A program made the position numbers and the translations under genes. From contig JANQPQ010000001.1 of assembly GCA_028285445.1 (NCBI GenBank), positions 1 through 64,000 of the forward strand: a stretch of 64,000 bases of DNA, in the 5' to 3' direction. How positions within the stretch are numbered: the first letter of the stretch is position 1; each line of letters begins with the position of its first letter. This document shows positions 45,658 through 54,341 of the stretch, piece by piece. Under the pieces are notes generated by a model. It saw only the letters and a list, made by a program, of their open reading frames with translations, was not told where the DNA came from and made no database searches. The stretch is from Cyclobacteriaceae bacterium (GTDB lineage: Bacteria > Bacteroidota > Bacteroidia > Cytophagales > Cyclobacteriaceae).

Positions 45658-46749
45658 CTAATTTGAGCGGTTTGTCGCCAGGCTTTGAAAATATTCCGAA
45701 GGCGACTTGCCAGTATACCGCTTAAAGGCGCGGTAGAAGCTGACTTTGTTGTTGAAACCAGACTCGTGACCAATGGCTATAAGTTGCGTGTGATTGTCGG
45801 TTTCATTCTGCATGATCTCTTGCGCTTCCTTAACCCGGTATTGATTAATAACATCTTTGAACGAATTACCCAGGCGCTGATTGAACAGATCTGAAACGTA
45901 CTTCTTAGATAAATCAAGCTTGGCCGCAAAAGCCACAAGCGTTAAGGAGTCATCCAGAAAAACCTTCTCCTCTTCCAGCAACTTGCGAATGCGAGACTCA
46001 TCACTGGCCATTTGCTCCAGGCTTTCCATAGAAATGGTATTTCTTGCATTAAAAACATTGGCCTGCATAAAGAAGCTATAGGCAATTGACTGCACCAGGA
46101 ATGTCATGGTGAGCATGCTAATAGTATTAAAGAAAGGTATTTCAATTATACCTATTGGCCTGATTACGAAGTAGACAAAACCTATGATGAGTGTGATGCC
46201 ATAAAGTATTAAAACCCATCGGTACCAGTTTACAAGCTTATTATTCTTAACATGCTTGCGGTAACGGTTAAGCGTAACAACGGTGGCAACAATGTAGGCT
46301 CCGATGTTCAGGAAGAAGGCGAAATAAAGGTAGAACTGGAAGGTATTGTAGGTAGGCACAAACTCCATAAAAGCCATCACGGTATCTATTTTAGACTGCG
46401 CCGGCTGCAGGTAAAAGGGAATATTCATCAGAAAGAAGATGAGAAATGGAATGAAGTGGAGTAAGTGAACTTTCCTGAGCTTAAACCCACTATTTACAAT
46501 GGCGAAAGCGGCCAGCAATAAAATGGGAGGTTTGACAAAGCTTAGAGGATAGCTAACGCCTAGAATATGAGGTGCCGATGCTATAAGATCGGTTTCGACT
46601 AAGAGCCTCTCTACCAATGTGATCCCTTCAATGACCAGAAACAAGGCAAAGAATTTGCGGGGAAGTGTGCTACCCTGAGCGAGAATAATTACCGCAATAA
46701 AGAAGGCTTGAAAAGCGCCAAAGGCAATAAGTAGGTCGAAAATGAGCAT
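45658..46749 (-). CDS. Membrane-anchored AraC-family transcription regulator
   Basis: 363 residues: about seven hydrophobic segments in the first 230 residues, then an AraC DNA-binding domain (LTLVAFAAKLDLSKKYVSDLFNQ, and GHESGFNNKVSFYRAFKRYTGKSPSEYF as the second helix-turn-helix). This 7TM-AraC layout is common in Bacteroidota; signals are mostly unknown. No obvious partner gene is next to it. A second regulator of the same design is at 54342. Confidence 0.88.
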   Translation of the reverse strand: MLIFDLLIAFGAFQAFFIAVIILAQGSTLPRKFFALFLVIEGITLVERLLVETDLIASAPHILGVSYPLSFVKPPILLLAAFAIVNSGFKLRKVHLLHFIPFLIFFLMNIPFYLQPAQSKIDTVMAFMEFVPTYNTFQFYLYFAFFLNIGAYIVATVVTLNRYRKHVKNNKLVNWYRWVLILYGITLIIGFVYFVIRPIGIIEIPFFNTISMLTMTFLVQSIAYSFFMQANVFNARNTISMESLEQMASDESRIRKLLEEEKVFLDDSLTLVAFAAKLDLSKKYVSDLFNQRLGNSFKDVINQYRVKEAQEIMQNETDNHTQLIAIGHESGFNNKVSFYRAFKRYTGKSPSEYFQSLATNRSN

Positions 46750-46910
46750 ACAAGTTTACAAATTACAAGTTTCAGGTATCAAGTCGCAAATCACTTACTC
46801 TAAAATAAAATCGAGCTGCAACTTATCACTAATACCCAATTTCTTGTGTCTATAATCTAGTAAAGTACTTACCGAGGAAATTGTTCGTTATCTACCACAC
46901 CAACCTAATA

Positions 46911-47822
46911 ATGAAAGCATCTCTCTACCTCACCATCTTGCTGCTGATCGTATCAATTTCAGCGCCAGCCCAAGACTATATCGAAAAGGAAATACCCGAC
47001 AGCCTGGTAAAGTCACGCCTACGAACAGTCATTATTGCAGAAAGCGCATTCTATGTACTGGGAAATGCTTATTTACAATTTGTGTGGTATCGCGACGATG
47101 AATCGGTGCCTTTCCATTTTTATAATGATAACGCTGGCTGGTTGCAAATCGACAAGGCAGCGCATGCCTACATAGCCTACTACGAAAGTTATGCCGGCTA
47201 TAATGCCTTACGCTGGGCTGGAGTTAGTGAGAAAAAGGCTTTGATCTGGGGTGGATCTTTAGGGCTGATTCTGCAAACCCCGATAGAGATCTTTGATGGA
47301 ATTTATGAGGGCTTCGGATTTAGCTGGGGAGATATGATTGCCAACGCATTCGGATCAGCACTGTTTACCACACAGCAGGCAATTTGGAAGGAACAAATTG
47401 TGAAGATGAAGTTTTCCTATTCCCCATCGCCATATAACAACCTGGTGCCAGGTAAACTTGGTGAAAATGAGATTGAAAGCTTTTTCGTGGATTACAACGG
47501 GCATACTTATTGGTTTTCCACCGCGGTAAATCGCATTCTACCCATAAATACGCCAGACTGGCTAAGTATTGCTGTCGGTTACAGCGGCAATGGCATGCTC
47601 GACGATTTTGAGAACCCCAGGTTTTATCGGGGCAGAATTCTACCGCCTACTGAGAGATACAGGCAATACCTCTTCTCCGTGGATGTAGATTTTTCGAAAG
47701 TAAAAACACGGAGCAGGTTTATGCGCGGCTTGCTAGATAAGCTGAACCTGATCAAAGTACCGGCGCCCGCACTCGAATACAATCGATTAGACGGTATGAA
47801 GGTGCGCTGGTTTTATTTCTAG
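46911..47822 (+). CDS. DUF2279 family protein (YfiM-like)
   Basis: 303 residues from the ATG at 46911, which gives a direct signal peptide (LYLTILLLIVSISAPAQ); the TTG at 46881 adds ten residues. The conserved part, IDKAAHAYIAYYESYAG ... GFSWGDMIANAFGSAL, matches DUF2279 (YfiM), a predicted envelope protein family with hydrophobic re-entrant segments. Function unknown. Its stop is 4 bases from the convergent OmpA-like gene. Confidence 0.8.
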   Translation: MKASLYLTILLLIVSISAPAQDYIEKEIPDSLVKSRLRTVIIAESAFYVLGNAYLQFVWYRDDESVPFHFYNDNAGWLQIDKAAHAYIAYYESYAGYNALRWAGVSEKKALIWGGSLGLILQTPIEIFDGIYEGFGFSWGDMIANAFGSALFTTQQAIWKEQIVKMKFSYSPSPYNNLVPGKLGENEIESFFVDYNGHTYWFSTAVNRILPINTPDWLSIAVGYSGNGMLDDFENPRFYRGRILPPTERYRQYLFSVDVDFSKVKTRSRFMRGLLDKLNLIKVPAPALEYNRLDGMKVRWFYF

Positions 47823-47826
47823 GTTT

Positions 47827-49176
47827 CTAATTTGCCAAGATCTCCACTTCTACTCTCACGTTGAATCTTGCTCTGTTTTCATGCTTATCATAGAGCATTT
47901 TCTTGCCTCCCCAGCCTTCAATTTCCATACGCTCCTCAGCAACACCCTTAGAAATTAGATAACTCTTGATACTGCTGGCCCGGGCATGTGATAGTTTTTT
48001 GGAACTACCCTTACCTTCTTTATTGTCATCTCCTATAGTGAAAAAATCTCCCTCTTCCTCCAGTGGGAAGATTATCTTACCCATAGAATTGCCATTGGTG
48101 TGTCCATGTAATTGCACCCGCAACTGTGGATTTTCCATCAGCATGGAAAGCAGTTGATTCAGCTCATACTGCGATTCTGGTTTTATCACAGCAGCATCTT
48201 TGTAGAAGAAAACATTATACATGATATGCGTCTCACCAACGTCATAGCGGAAAAGCTCCATATCAACTATTAGCGAATCGCCAGATAGTTGTACCACATC
48301 ACTTATCTCTCCGCTATAAAGATCTTCGAAGTTTAGATCGTGTTGCATAGACTTGAATCCGAAGATGTTACAAAACACCTGGAAACGGCCAGAGCCGTTG
48401 CTGGGGTCGGCAACAACTATTGACTCATGAGTGTTTTCCATTGAAATGCGCTTGGTTCTCTCCAAGTCGATAACTTCAATACTACCCTTTACTTCTTTGA
48501 AGTTACCGGCGTTATACGCATTTACATATAGCTTGAGTGCGCGGCGTTCTCCTTTTTCGTCATTAATAATAAATCCAGCTCCCTGCTTCTCTTCTGACCC
48601 GCTAACGACTCCTTCTTCTCCATTGACATTAGAGTCATCGCCACCGGATGTGGAGTTACTCATTTCTGATTCCTCCGCTTGATTATTTTCGGCATCATCT
48701 TCAGTAGTATCAATGCTATTGCCTGTCTGCTCAGTTTTAGCTTCAACATCGCTTCCATCCGACTCCTTCTTAACTGGCACTTGCGAATCGTCATCGCCAG
48801 GCACCTCTGAATTGAGTACGATCGGGTCACCCGTTGGGTCACCACCAAGGTTTCTGAGATCACCAGTGTATACCCAGGCATCCCAAAAGTCTTTTGTTTG
48901 TTGCACTTGTTTGGTAAGCGTAATTGCTGCTTGCAAGTCGTCGGTATTCATCGTGTAAACATAATACCAACCTGTTTGCTCATGTAAGGCGGCATTCGCT
49001 TTCATATCATGCCCTTTCACAAAATTTGTGAAGTTCATGGCATTCTTCTCAATTGCAAATGCACCCAGTACAACATAGTGCGAATCTTTATCGCTTGCTA
49101 CCAGCGGTACGGATAAAATTGAGATCAGGAATACCCCACATATGTTCTTCAGAATCTTCTTGGCTGATGAATTCAT
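47827..49176 (-). CDS. OmpA-family protein with SPOR-like N-terminal part
   Basis: 449 residues: signal peptide (FLISILSVPLVAS), a region resembling a SPOR repeat (HYVVLGAFAIEKNAMNF ... GWYYVYTMN, about 33-100), an acidic Asp/Glu/Ser linker (about 125-200), a beta-rich middle, and a C-terminal OmpA peptidoglycan-binding domain (VQLHGHTNGN ... LSHARASSIKSYLISKGV ... WGGKKMLYD). The OmpA domain carries an insert of about 20 residues between HGHTNG and LSHARA. It probably links the outer membrane to peptidoglycan. Confidence 0.85.
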   Translation of the reverse strand: MNSSAKKILKNICGVFLISILSVPLVASDKDSHYVVLGAFAIEKNAMNFTNFVKGHDMKANAALHEQTGWYYVYTMNTDDLQAAITLTKQVQQTKDFWDAWVYTGDLRNLGGDPTGDPIVLNSEVPGDDDSQVPVKKESDGSDVEAKTEQTGNSIDTTEDDAENNQAEESEMSNSTSGGDDSNVNGEEGVVSGSEEKQGAGFIINDEKGERRALKLYVNAYNAGNFKEVKGSIEVIDLERTKRISMENTHESIVVADPSNGSGRFQVFCNIFGFKSMQHDLNFEDLYSGEISDVVQLSGDSLIVDMELFRYDVGETHIMYNVFFYKDAAVIKPESQYELNQLLSMLMENPQLRVQLHGHTNGNSMGKIIFPLEEEGDFFTIGDDNKEGKGSSKKLSHARASSIKSYLISKGVAEERMEIEGWGGKKMLYDKHENRARFNVRVEVEILAN

Positions 49177-49294
49177 GGTTCATTAGGGATGTTGACCAAG
49201 CAATATCATTAAGTATTGTAGTCATAATCACTAAAAATTAGGGATGTTGTGGACATATGTAATGTTTTGGGCAAAGAATAACTAATTGCAATTG

Positions 49295-49325
49295 TTGCAG
49301 TAATCCTAGCTGCAAACTACCTTAA
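49295..49325 (+). promoter_or_regulatory. Full -33/-7 promoter candidate of the crotonase gene
   Basis: TTG at 49295-49297, 20 bases, then TACCTTAA at 49318-49325. It places transcription just upstream of the TTG start codon at 49353. Confidence 0.45.
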
Positions 49326-49352
49326 GCATTCAACCAATACACCTTAACCCAT

Positions 49353-50102
49353 TTGCTGCAAACTGACGTAATCAACAAAGTTGGAGTAATTACTCTAGAC
49401 AACGGAAAATCAAATCCGATCAATCCCGATCTAATCAAAGAGTTAGAAGAAGCCTTAGATGGCTTGCAATCCGACAAGAAAGTACGAGCAGTGGTACTTT
49501 CCAGTAAGAGTGAGAAGTTCTTTTCCAATGGGTTCGATCTGCCACATTTCTATCACCAACCTGAAGAGCATTTCAAGCAATTTTTCAGGGCATTTGACGA
49601 TTTCACCTTAAAGTTATATGCCCTTCCTAAGCCCACCATAGCCGCCATCAATGGGCACGCAGTAGCAGGCGGTTGTGTTTTGGCCATTTGCTGCGACTAT
49701 CGCATAATGGCTAAAGGAAACATTCTGATGGGCCTGAATGAAGTGAAACTTGGGGTGCCCGTACCTTACCCAGCAGATCTAATGCTTCACCAGAAAATTG
49801 GCACGCAAAAAGCTCAGCAAATGCTGGAATCCGGAAATTTCTACCCTCCGGAACATTTAATGATGCTTGGGTTGGTAGACCAGGTATCTGAACCAGATAT
49901 GGTACTAGCCGAAGCCATTGAGAAGGGGAAGGAACTGGCCAATCACCCTCCTCAGGCCTTTGCAGCAATCAAGGCCAATCGTACCGAGCAATTGGTTGCC
50001 CAGGTTAAGGCGGTACTTGCAGATAAGCAGGAGCATTTCTTCAAGTGCTGGTACTCAAAAAGTACTCAGAAGAAGGTGGAAGCGGCCCTGCTGAAATTTT
50101 AA
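49353..50102 (+). CDS. Enoyl-CoA hydratase/isomerase (crotonase) family protein
   Basis: 249 residues. VVLSSKSEKFFSNGFDL and AAINGHAVAGGCVLAICCDYRIMA give the two oxyanion-hole segments of the crotonase fold, and GLNEVKLGVPVP supplies one acidic position. The start is TTG: there is no in-frame ATG before the conserved region, and an upstream stop (TAA at 49323) closes the frame. It acts on an acyl-CoA thioester in the cytoplasm; hydratase versus isomerase cannot be told apart. Monocistronic. Confidence 0.87.
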   Translation: MLQTDVINKVGVITLDNGKSNPINPDLIKELEEALDGLQSDKKVRAVVLSSKSEKFFSNGFDLPHFYHQPEEHFKQFFRAFDDFTLKLYALPKPTIAAINGHAVAGGCVLAICCDYRIMAKGNILMGLNEVKLGVPVPYPADLMLHQKIGTQKAQQMLESGNFYPPEHLMMLGLVDQVSEPDMVLAEAIEKGKELANHPPQAFAAIKANRTEQLVAQVKAVLADKQEHFFKCWYSKSTQKKVEAALLKF

Positions 50103-50110
50103 CTGGTTAC

Positions 50111-51073
50111 TTAATTCTTTAAAGCATCCAGCTCCTGCCTGGCTCGAGCAAAGTCTGCATTGAGCTCGAGGGATTTCTCCAAACTCTTTATCGCCTTGTT
50201 ATTGTCGCCATTGGCCTTATAGGCCAGGCCAAGCAGGTACTGAGTAAAATAGGTGTTTTCTGTTTCAACGTTGTACTTAGCCATCTTCAAAGCGTCTTCA
50301 TTCAATTCATTCCTAAGCAGGCCTCTAACCACACCACTTAACGTTGGTGATCCTAAAGCATAAGTGTTTTTACCCTCATGCTCCTTTGCAATCGTTTCAT
50401 ATTTCTTTATCCCAGCCTCAAAGCCATTTGCCACTACTTCTTCCCGTACAATGCCCATCAGGCCATCCCCTACCACCTGAATTACCAGTGTAATTTCAAC
50501 CTCATCACTAAGTGCCATCTTGCCTAAGCCTGGTATGAGGCCATCCCAACCCCTTTTAGGTATGCCAAATTCGGTTCTATTCAATACCAAATTTCCCTTG
50601 AGCGCTATACGGGGCTCTCCGAAAACCCATACCACCGGTAGCTCATGATTTCTCACAAACGGCACAACGATCTCTTTTTCAGTGCCAAGCATATTGAACT
50701 TCCCTGTCATTTCCCATCCATTTCCTTTGCGCCTTACGCCGGTACTACTGTAGGTAATCTCAGGGTATGTCTCTCCATCAAAATAACTAGCCGACATCAA
50801 ATCAGTGTCACGCTGCTCATTTCCCGTATTCAAAGATTGGACTTGAATGGTAACGTTGGCGAATAAATTTTCCGGGGAATTGCCACCTTTATATCCAACC
50901 TCTCCTTCAAACCTATCGAAGCGGCCATCGATAGTGGTGATACCTCCGGCAAACCCAACGGAAAAGGATATTACCGAATGAGCGGCGTCAATAGGATATA
51001 CAACATCTTGAGATTTGGTAATTGTAGTGGAGGCTGCAAGCAGAGCAGCCAGAATAATTGACCTTAGCATCAT
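50111..51073 (-). CDS. Secreted YceI-domain protein with C-terminal TPR
   Basis: 320 residues: signal peptide (SIILAALLAASTTITKSQ), a YceI-like lipocalin domain (YPIDAAHSVISFSVGFAGGI ... NTGNEQRDTDLMSASYFD ... FGIPKRGWDGLIPGLG, about residues 25-190), then helices with TPR-like repeats, the last being DNNKAIKSLEKSLELNADFARA. YceI domains bind isoprenoid or lipid chains in the periplasm. Fusion to TPR suggests a partner protein. It lies 99 bases downstream of the LytTR regulator on the same strand. Confidence 0.85.
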   Translation of the reverse strand: MMLRSIILAALLAASTTITKSQDVVYPIDAAHSVISFSVGFAGGITTIDGRFDRFEGEVGYKGGNSPENLFANVTIQVQSLNTGNEQRDTDLMSASYFDGETYPEITYSSTGVRRKGNGWEMTGKFNMLGTEKEIVVPFVRNHELPVVWVFGEPRIALKGNLVLNRTEFGIPKRGWDGLIPGLGKMALSDEVEITLVIQVVGDGLMGIVREEVVANGFEAGIKKYETIAKEHEGKNTYALGSPTLSGVVRGLLRNELNEDALKMAKYNVETENTYFTQYLLGLAYKANGDNNKAIKSLEKSLELNADFARARQELDALKN

Positions 51074-51172
51074 CTTTTTTTGATGCTAACATATCCTTCA
51101 CAGCATGGCTGAACATGCCTTTTGTGTTATCTCATAGGATTACGGTGATGACCCGTGCAGAATAAGGGATGG

Positions 51173-52051
51173 TTACTTGATGTTAAGGAGGCGATTGAGT
51201 TCCTCCCGATAGACTCTGCTGGTATTGAGCTTGCTACCATCCTTGAGTAGTACCCTATATTCACCATTAAACCAGGTCTGAAGCTCCTTAATCTCATTGA
51301 TGTTTACCAAAACAGAACGGTTTAATCGAAAGAATACTGATGGATCTAACCGGCGTTGAAGACTTTTCAGCGTTTCGCGGTGTAAGTATGACTGCCCATG
51401 AGTTGCTATTTTCAAATAGTTACCCTCGGCTTTGACGAGTTTAATCTCATGCACCATAACGAAGAAAACACTGCCATTGTCCTTTATAGCCAATCTCTCA
51501 ATGGGCGTGGCTTGATCAATCTCTAGGTCTTGGCTAGTCTGTGGCTTTAGCGTCAGTTTTGTACGGTAATCAATCAGGAATAAAACCAGTAATATCACAC
51601 CATATATAGCGATATCTATAAGTCCGCTATATACGAGGAAACCCTTCCACCGCAACATCGTGTCAATAAAACCTTCGGAATTAAAACCATAAGAATAGCG
51701 GATGAGGTAATTGATGCAATAAGCCAAAAACCGATGCACCACAGCTGCAACCAATGCAGATGCCAGGAATATTTTCAGGATATCAATTAACCGGGCGTTT
51801 AGCAGGTCATACCTCTTATAAAATTTATAGATAAAGGGGGTTAAGGCCGCCCAGGCCCACATGGAAGAAATTTTCGTAAACGAGAGGTGGAACCAATACT
51901 TGGGAGATCCGAGAATTTCGTAGTACAAAACTGAGACAGCCGTCATTAGCAGGCCAATGATGGTCCAGAGCAGCCAAATATGTAGAATCCTGGCCTTGCT
52001 GAATAAACTTAAGAATCGAGAAGGGATGCTTACCGCGTTGATAGAAGTCAT
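51173..52051 (-). CDS. Membrane-anchored LytTR-family transcription regulator
   Basis: 292 residues: four hydrophobic segments (WLLWTIIGLLMTAVSVLYY, WAWAALTPFIYKFY, IFLASALVAAVVHRFLAY, LIDIAIYGVILLVLFLI) and a C-terminal LytTR DNA-binding domain (IKLVKAEGNYLKI ... FRLNRSVLVNINEIKEL ... VLLKDGSKLNTSR). Such proteins sense an envelope or small-molecule signal without a separate kinase. Secreted TPR proteins are encoded on both sides. A TAAGTTCG box lies just before its ATG. Confidence 0.9.
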   Translation of the reverse strand: MTSINAVSIPSRFLSLFSKARILHIWLLWTIIGLLMTAVSVLYYEILGSPKYWFHLSFTKISSMWAWAALTPFIYKFYKRYDLLNARLIDILKIFLASALVAAVVHRFLAYCINYLIRYSYGFNSEGFIDTMLRWKGFLVYSGLIDIAIYGVILLVLFLIDYRTKLTLKPQTSQDLEIDQATPIERLAIKDNGSVFFVMVHEIKLVKAEGNYLKIATHGQSYLHRETLKSLQRRLDPSVFFRLNRSVLVNINEIKELQTWFNGEYRVLLKDGSKLNTSRVYREELNRLLNIK

Positions 52052-52055
52052 AGTA

Positions 52056-52063
52056 CGAACTTA
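52056..52063 (-). promoter_or_regulatory. -7-like element (TAAGTTCG) of the LytTR regulator gene
   Basis: One mismatch from TAnnTTTG, ending 4 bases before the ATG, implying a near-leaderless mRNA. It suggests the regulator is transcribed separately from the NHL-TPR gene upstream. Confidence 0.35.
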
Positions 52064-52111
52064 GTGAACATACTATTGATACGGAAGAAGCTGAAGATTG
52101 AGTTTCAAATC

Positions 52112-53344
52112 TCAGCCTTCAATCTCCTTGAGCTTACCCAGAACCAGTGCATTGTCTGGGTCAAGCTCAAGGGCCTTTTTGAGATAGTTTACTGCTTGTT
52201 CGTTTTGGCCGATGATCTTATAGACATCGCCAAGGTAATACCATGCTCGCCAACGGTCGGGGTATTTTTCAGACATCAGCGAAAAAGCCACAATAGCGTC
52301 CCCTATTCTTCGTTCGCGCATAAATTGCCAACCTAGCGCCCCCATTGATGGGCCAACATCTTCTGCCTTGTTGAAAGGGTTCTTGACATAATCCCAAAAT
52401 GCCTTCTTGGCGTCTTCTGTTTTACCAGCGTAGAGTAGCTCCGACACCAGGTCTGATACCGTTCTGATTTTGATCTTTCTAATTGCCAGTTTAGCTGGTT
52501 TGCCGCCATTCCATTCCCCATCAAGATTGTTGGCATAGATGGTACCATTTCTCTGGTCTATGGCAATACCATTAGGTCTGGCCAGAGATGCTTCCAGCGC
52601 GGGTCCATCTTCAATTGTTGTTTTGCCACTTCCGGCATAAAGCATGCTTTCTCCGGAAGAAGACACCTTGTAAAGGTTATTGTCTTTGATTTTTGTTACA
52701 TAGAAGTTGGAATTATAGTGGGCAATATGGGCGTTGCCACCAATACCGGGCAGACTGGTAAGTATTGAAGGCTCTCCCTGGTTTTCTATCTTAATTATGT
52801 TGTTATCATTAAAATTAACTATGTAGAGGTTATCGTTGGCATCAGTGGTGATACCATTAGGACAAGCAAACAAGCTACCGCTCGCTAAAGTGGTCACCTC
52901 CTTTTTCGGTGTAATCTTACTTATATAATTACCATTGCAATTGGTGACATATAGATTTCCCTTTTTGTCAAACACCATTCCTACCGGTCCGTTAAGCCCT
53001 TCTTCTAAAAACGGTTCAACATTCCCAAGTCTGTCAATTTTCATTATGTTATTCCCGAGGAAGTTGGCTTGAAATAAATTGCCTTGGGCATCGATTGTGT
53101 TGCCCGAAGACCCATAGAGGGCTTCAGTTAGCTGCTTAACTTTGCCATTTGGTGAGATCCGCCAAACAGCGTCATAGAAATTCGATGTATAAACGAAGCC
53201 CAGGCGATCTACAGCGACCCCTCCTATATTGCCCTGGGAATGAAACTCACCGTCAACTTCTAGTGTAGAAACAACCTCGCCCATTTGCTGAGCACCGGCA
53301 ATAGTTGTCAATAAGAAAAATGTTAGTCCTAAAATTGCTCTCAT
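52112..53344 (-). CDS. Secreted NHL beta-propeller protein with C-terminal TPR
   Basis: 410 residues: signal peptide (ILGLTFFLLTTIAGAQ), six or so NHL-type propeller blades (IGGVAVDRLGFVYTSNF, GNTIDAQGNLFQANF, VGMVFDKKGNLYVTN, NGITTDANDNLYIVN, NGIAIDQRNGTIYANN), then TPR repeats ending GQNEQAVNYLKKALELDPDNAL. The blades likely bind a ligand or form an enzyme-like propeller; no catalytic residues are obvious. It starts 9 bases after the hydrolase gene, so the two are cotranscribed. Confidence 0.87.
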   Translation of the reverse strand: MRAILGLTFFLLTTIAGAQQMGEVVSTLEVDGEFHSQGNIGGVAVDRLGFVYTSNFYDAVWRISPNGKVKQLTEALYGSSGNTIDAQGNLFQANFLGNNIMKIDRLGNVEPFLEEGLNGPVGMVFDKKGNLYVTNCNGNYISKITPKKEVTTLASGSLFACPNGITTDANDNLYIVNFNDNNIIKIENQGEPSILTSLPGIGGNAHIAHYNSNFYVTKIKDNNLYKVSSSGESMLYAGSGKTTIEDGPALEASLARPNGIAIDQRNGTIYANNLDGEWNGGKPAKLAIRKIKIRTVSDLVSELLYAGKTEDAKKAFWDYVKNPFNKAEDVGPSMGALGWQFMRERRIGDAIVAFSLMSEKYPDRWRAWYYLGDVYKIIGQNEQAVNYLKKALELDPDNALVLGKLKEIEG

Positions 53345-53353
53345 TATGTTAGA

Positions 53354-54262
53354 TTATTTGTTCATTTCAAGCCACATAACCATGGCCCTGGTAACTTGCT
53401 CGGAAGCATCCTGTTGAACAAAATGTCCTGCTTCGGGTATTATCACCATGGTTAAGGGGCCATCGATATAATTCCAATTGTTATTAAGTCCATCCACTGG
53501 TAAGTACCTATCTTCCTTTCCATGAATTATCAAAACAGGCACTTGCACCTTGGGCAGATCAGTTAAAATGTTGGTTGTTGAAACTAAATTCTCTGACCGT
53601 GGGAAATTGGCCTTATAGTAATTCAGCATCGCTTCAGCACTGGATCTACGAAATGCTTCCTGATATATTTCTTTCGCCTCTGGATCCTGTACCCATCCAG
53701 ACAGCCACTGTACTGAAAGTTGCTTATGGAAATCAGGCTCAAAAAAGCGGTCGGCATAAGTGCCACCAGACTCTTTTGCCGACTTGCTCAACTGCCGGTT
53801 GGTCTCACTGGGGTGAGGGAGATTGCAGATTATGAGTTTTTCAACCAATTCCGGAGCATGCATGGCCAGCCTCCAGGAAATAGCCCCACCCCAATCGTGT
53901 CCTGCAACAATCGCCTTTTCTTCTCCCAACTGAGAAATGACTGCTTTGATGTCGCCAATGAGAAATTCAAATGTATAATTCTCTACTCCTGAAGGCTTAT
54001 CACTAAGATTATAACCACGAAGGTCGATGGCAGCAACCTTGTAATTCCTGGCAAGCACTTCCATTTGATCTCTCCAGGTGTACCAGAAATCTGGAAAGCC
54101 ATGGAGCATAACCAACAACGGCCCCTCGCCAAGAGTTACATAGTGAATATTCACGCCGTTATTGTTTGCATAGCCGTGCGTCACCCGTGCCATTAACCCC
54201 TGCGCGTGGGTACTTGCGGCTAGCAGCATTAGTATGATTACTGTCGATAGCTTCAACTTCAT
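53354..54262 (-). CDS. Secreted alpha/beta hydrolase (epoxide-hydrolase-like)
   Basis: 302 residues from the ATG at 54262, chosen because it directly precedes the signal peptide (LSTVIILMLLAASTHAQ); a TTG at 54295 would add eleven residues. Key motifs are MLHGFPDFWYTWR (oxyanion HGxP), the nucleophile GHDWGG (Asp, as in epoxide hydrolases and haloalkane dehalogenases), IHGKEDRYLP and the final EAGHFVQQD catalytic His. The Asp nucleophile points to epoxide or haloalkane hydrolysis. Periplasmic location and cotranscription with the NHL-TPR gene are notable. Confidence 0.88.
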   Translation of the reverse strand: MKLKLSTVIILMLLAASTHAQGLMARVTHGYANNNGVNIHYVTLGEGPLLVMLHGFPDFWYTWRDQMEVLARNYKVAAIDLRGYNLSDKPSGVENYTFEFLIGDIKAVISQLGEEKAIVAGHDWGGAISWRLAMHAPELVEKLIICNLPHPSETNRQLSKSAKESGGTYADRFFEPDFHKQLSVQWLSGWVQDPEAKEIYQEAFRRSSAEAMLNYYKANFPRSENLVSTTNILTDLPKVQVPVLIIHGKEDRYLPVDGLNNNWNYIDGPLTMVIIPEAGHFVQQDASEQVTRAMVMWLEMNK

Positions 54263-54341
54263 CCCAATGTTTAGGGCAAAAGAGCACTGGGCCAATCAAA
54301 CTATCGACTTACCCAATAAACCAAGACCTAATATTTACTAG

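Noticed and set aside
46750-46790. Repeated ACAAGTTTACAAATTACAAGTTT upstream of the AraC gene
   Set aside because: Simple AT-rich near-repeat without spacing or symmetry that would mark an operator.
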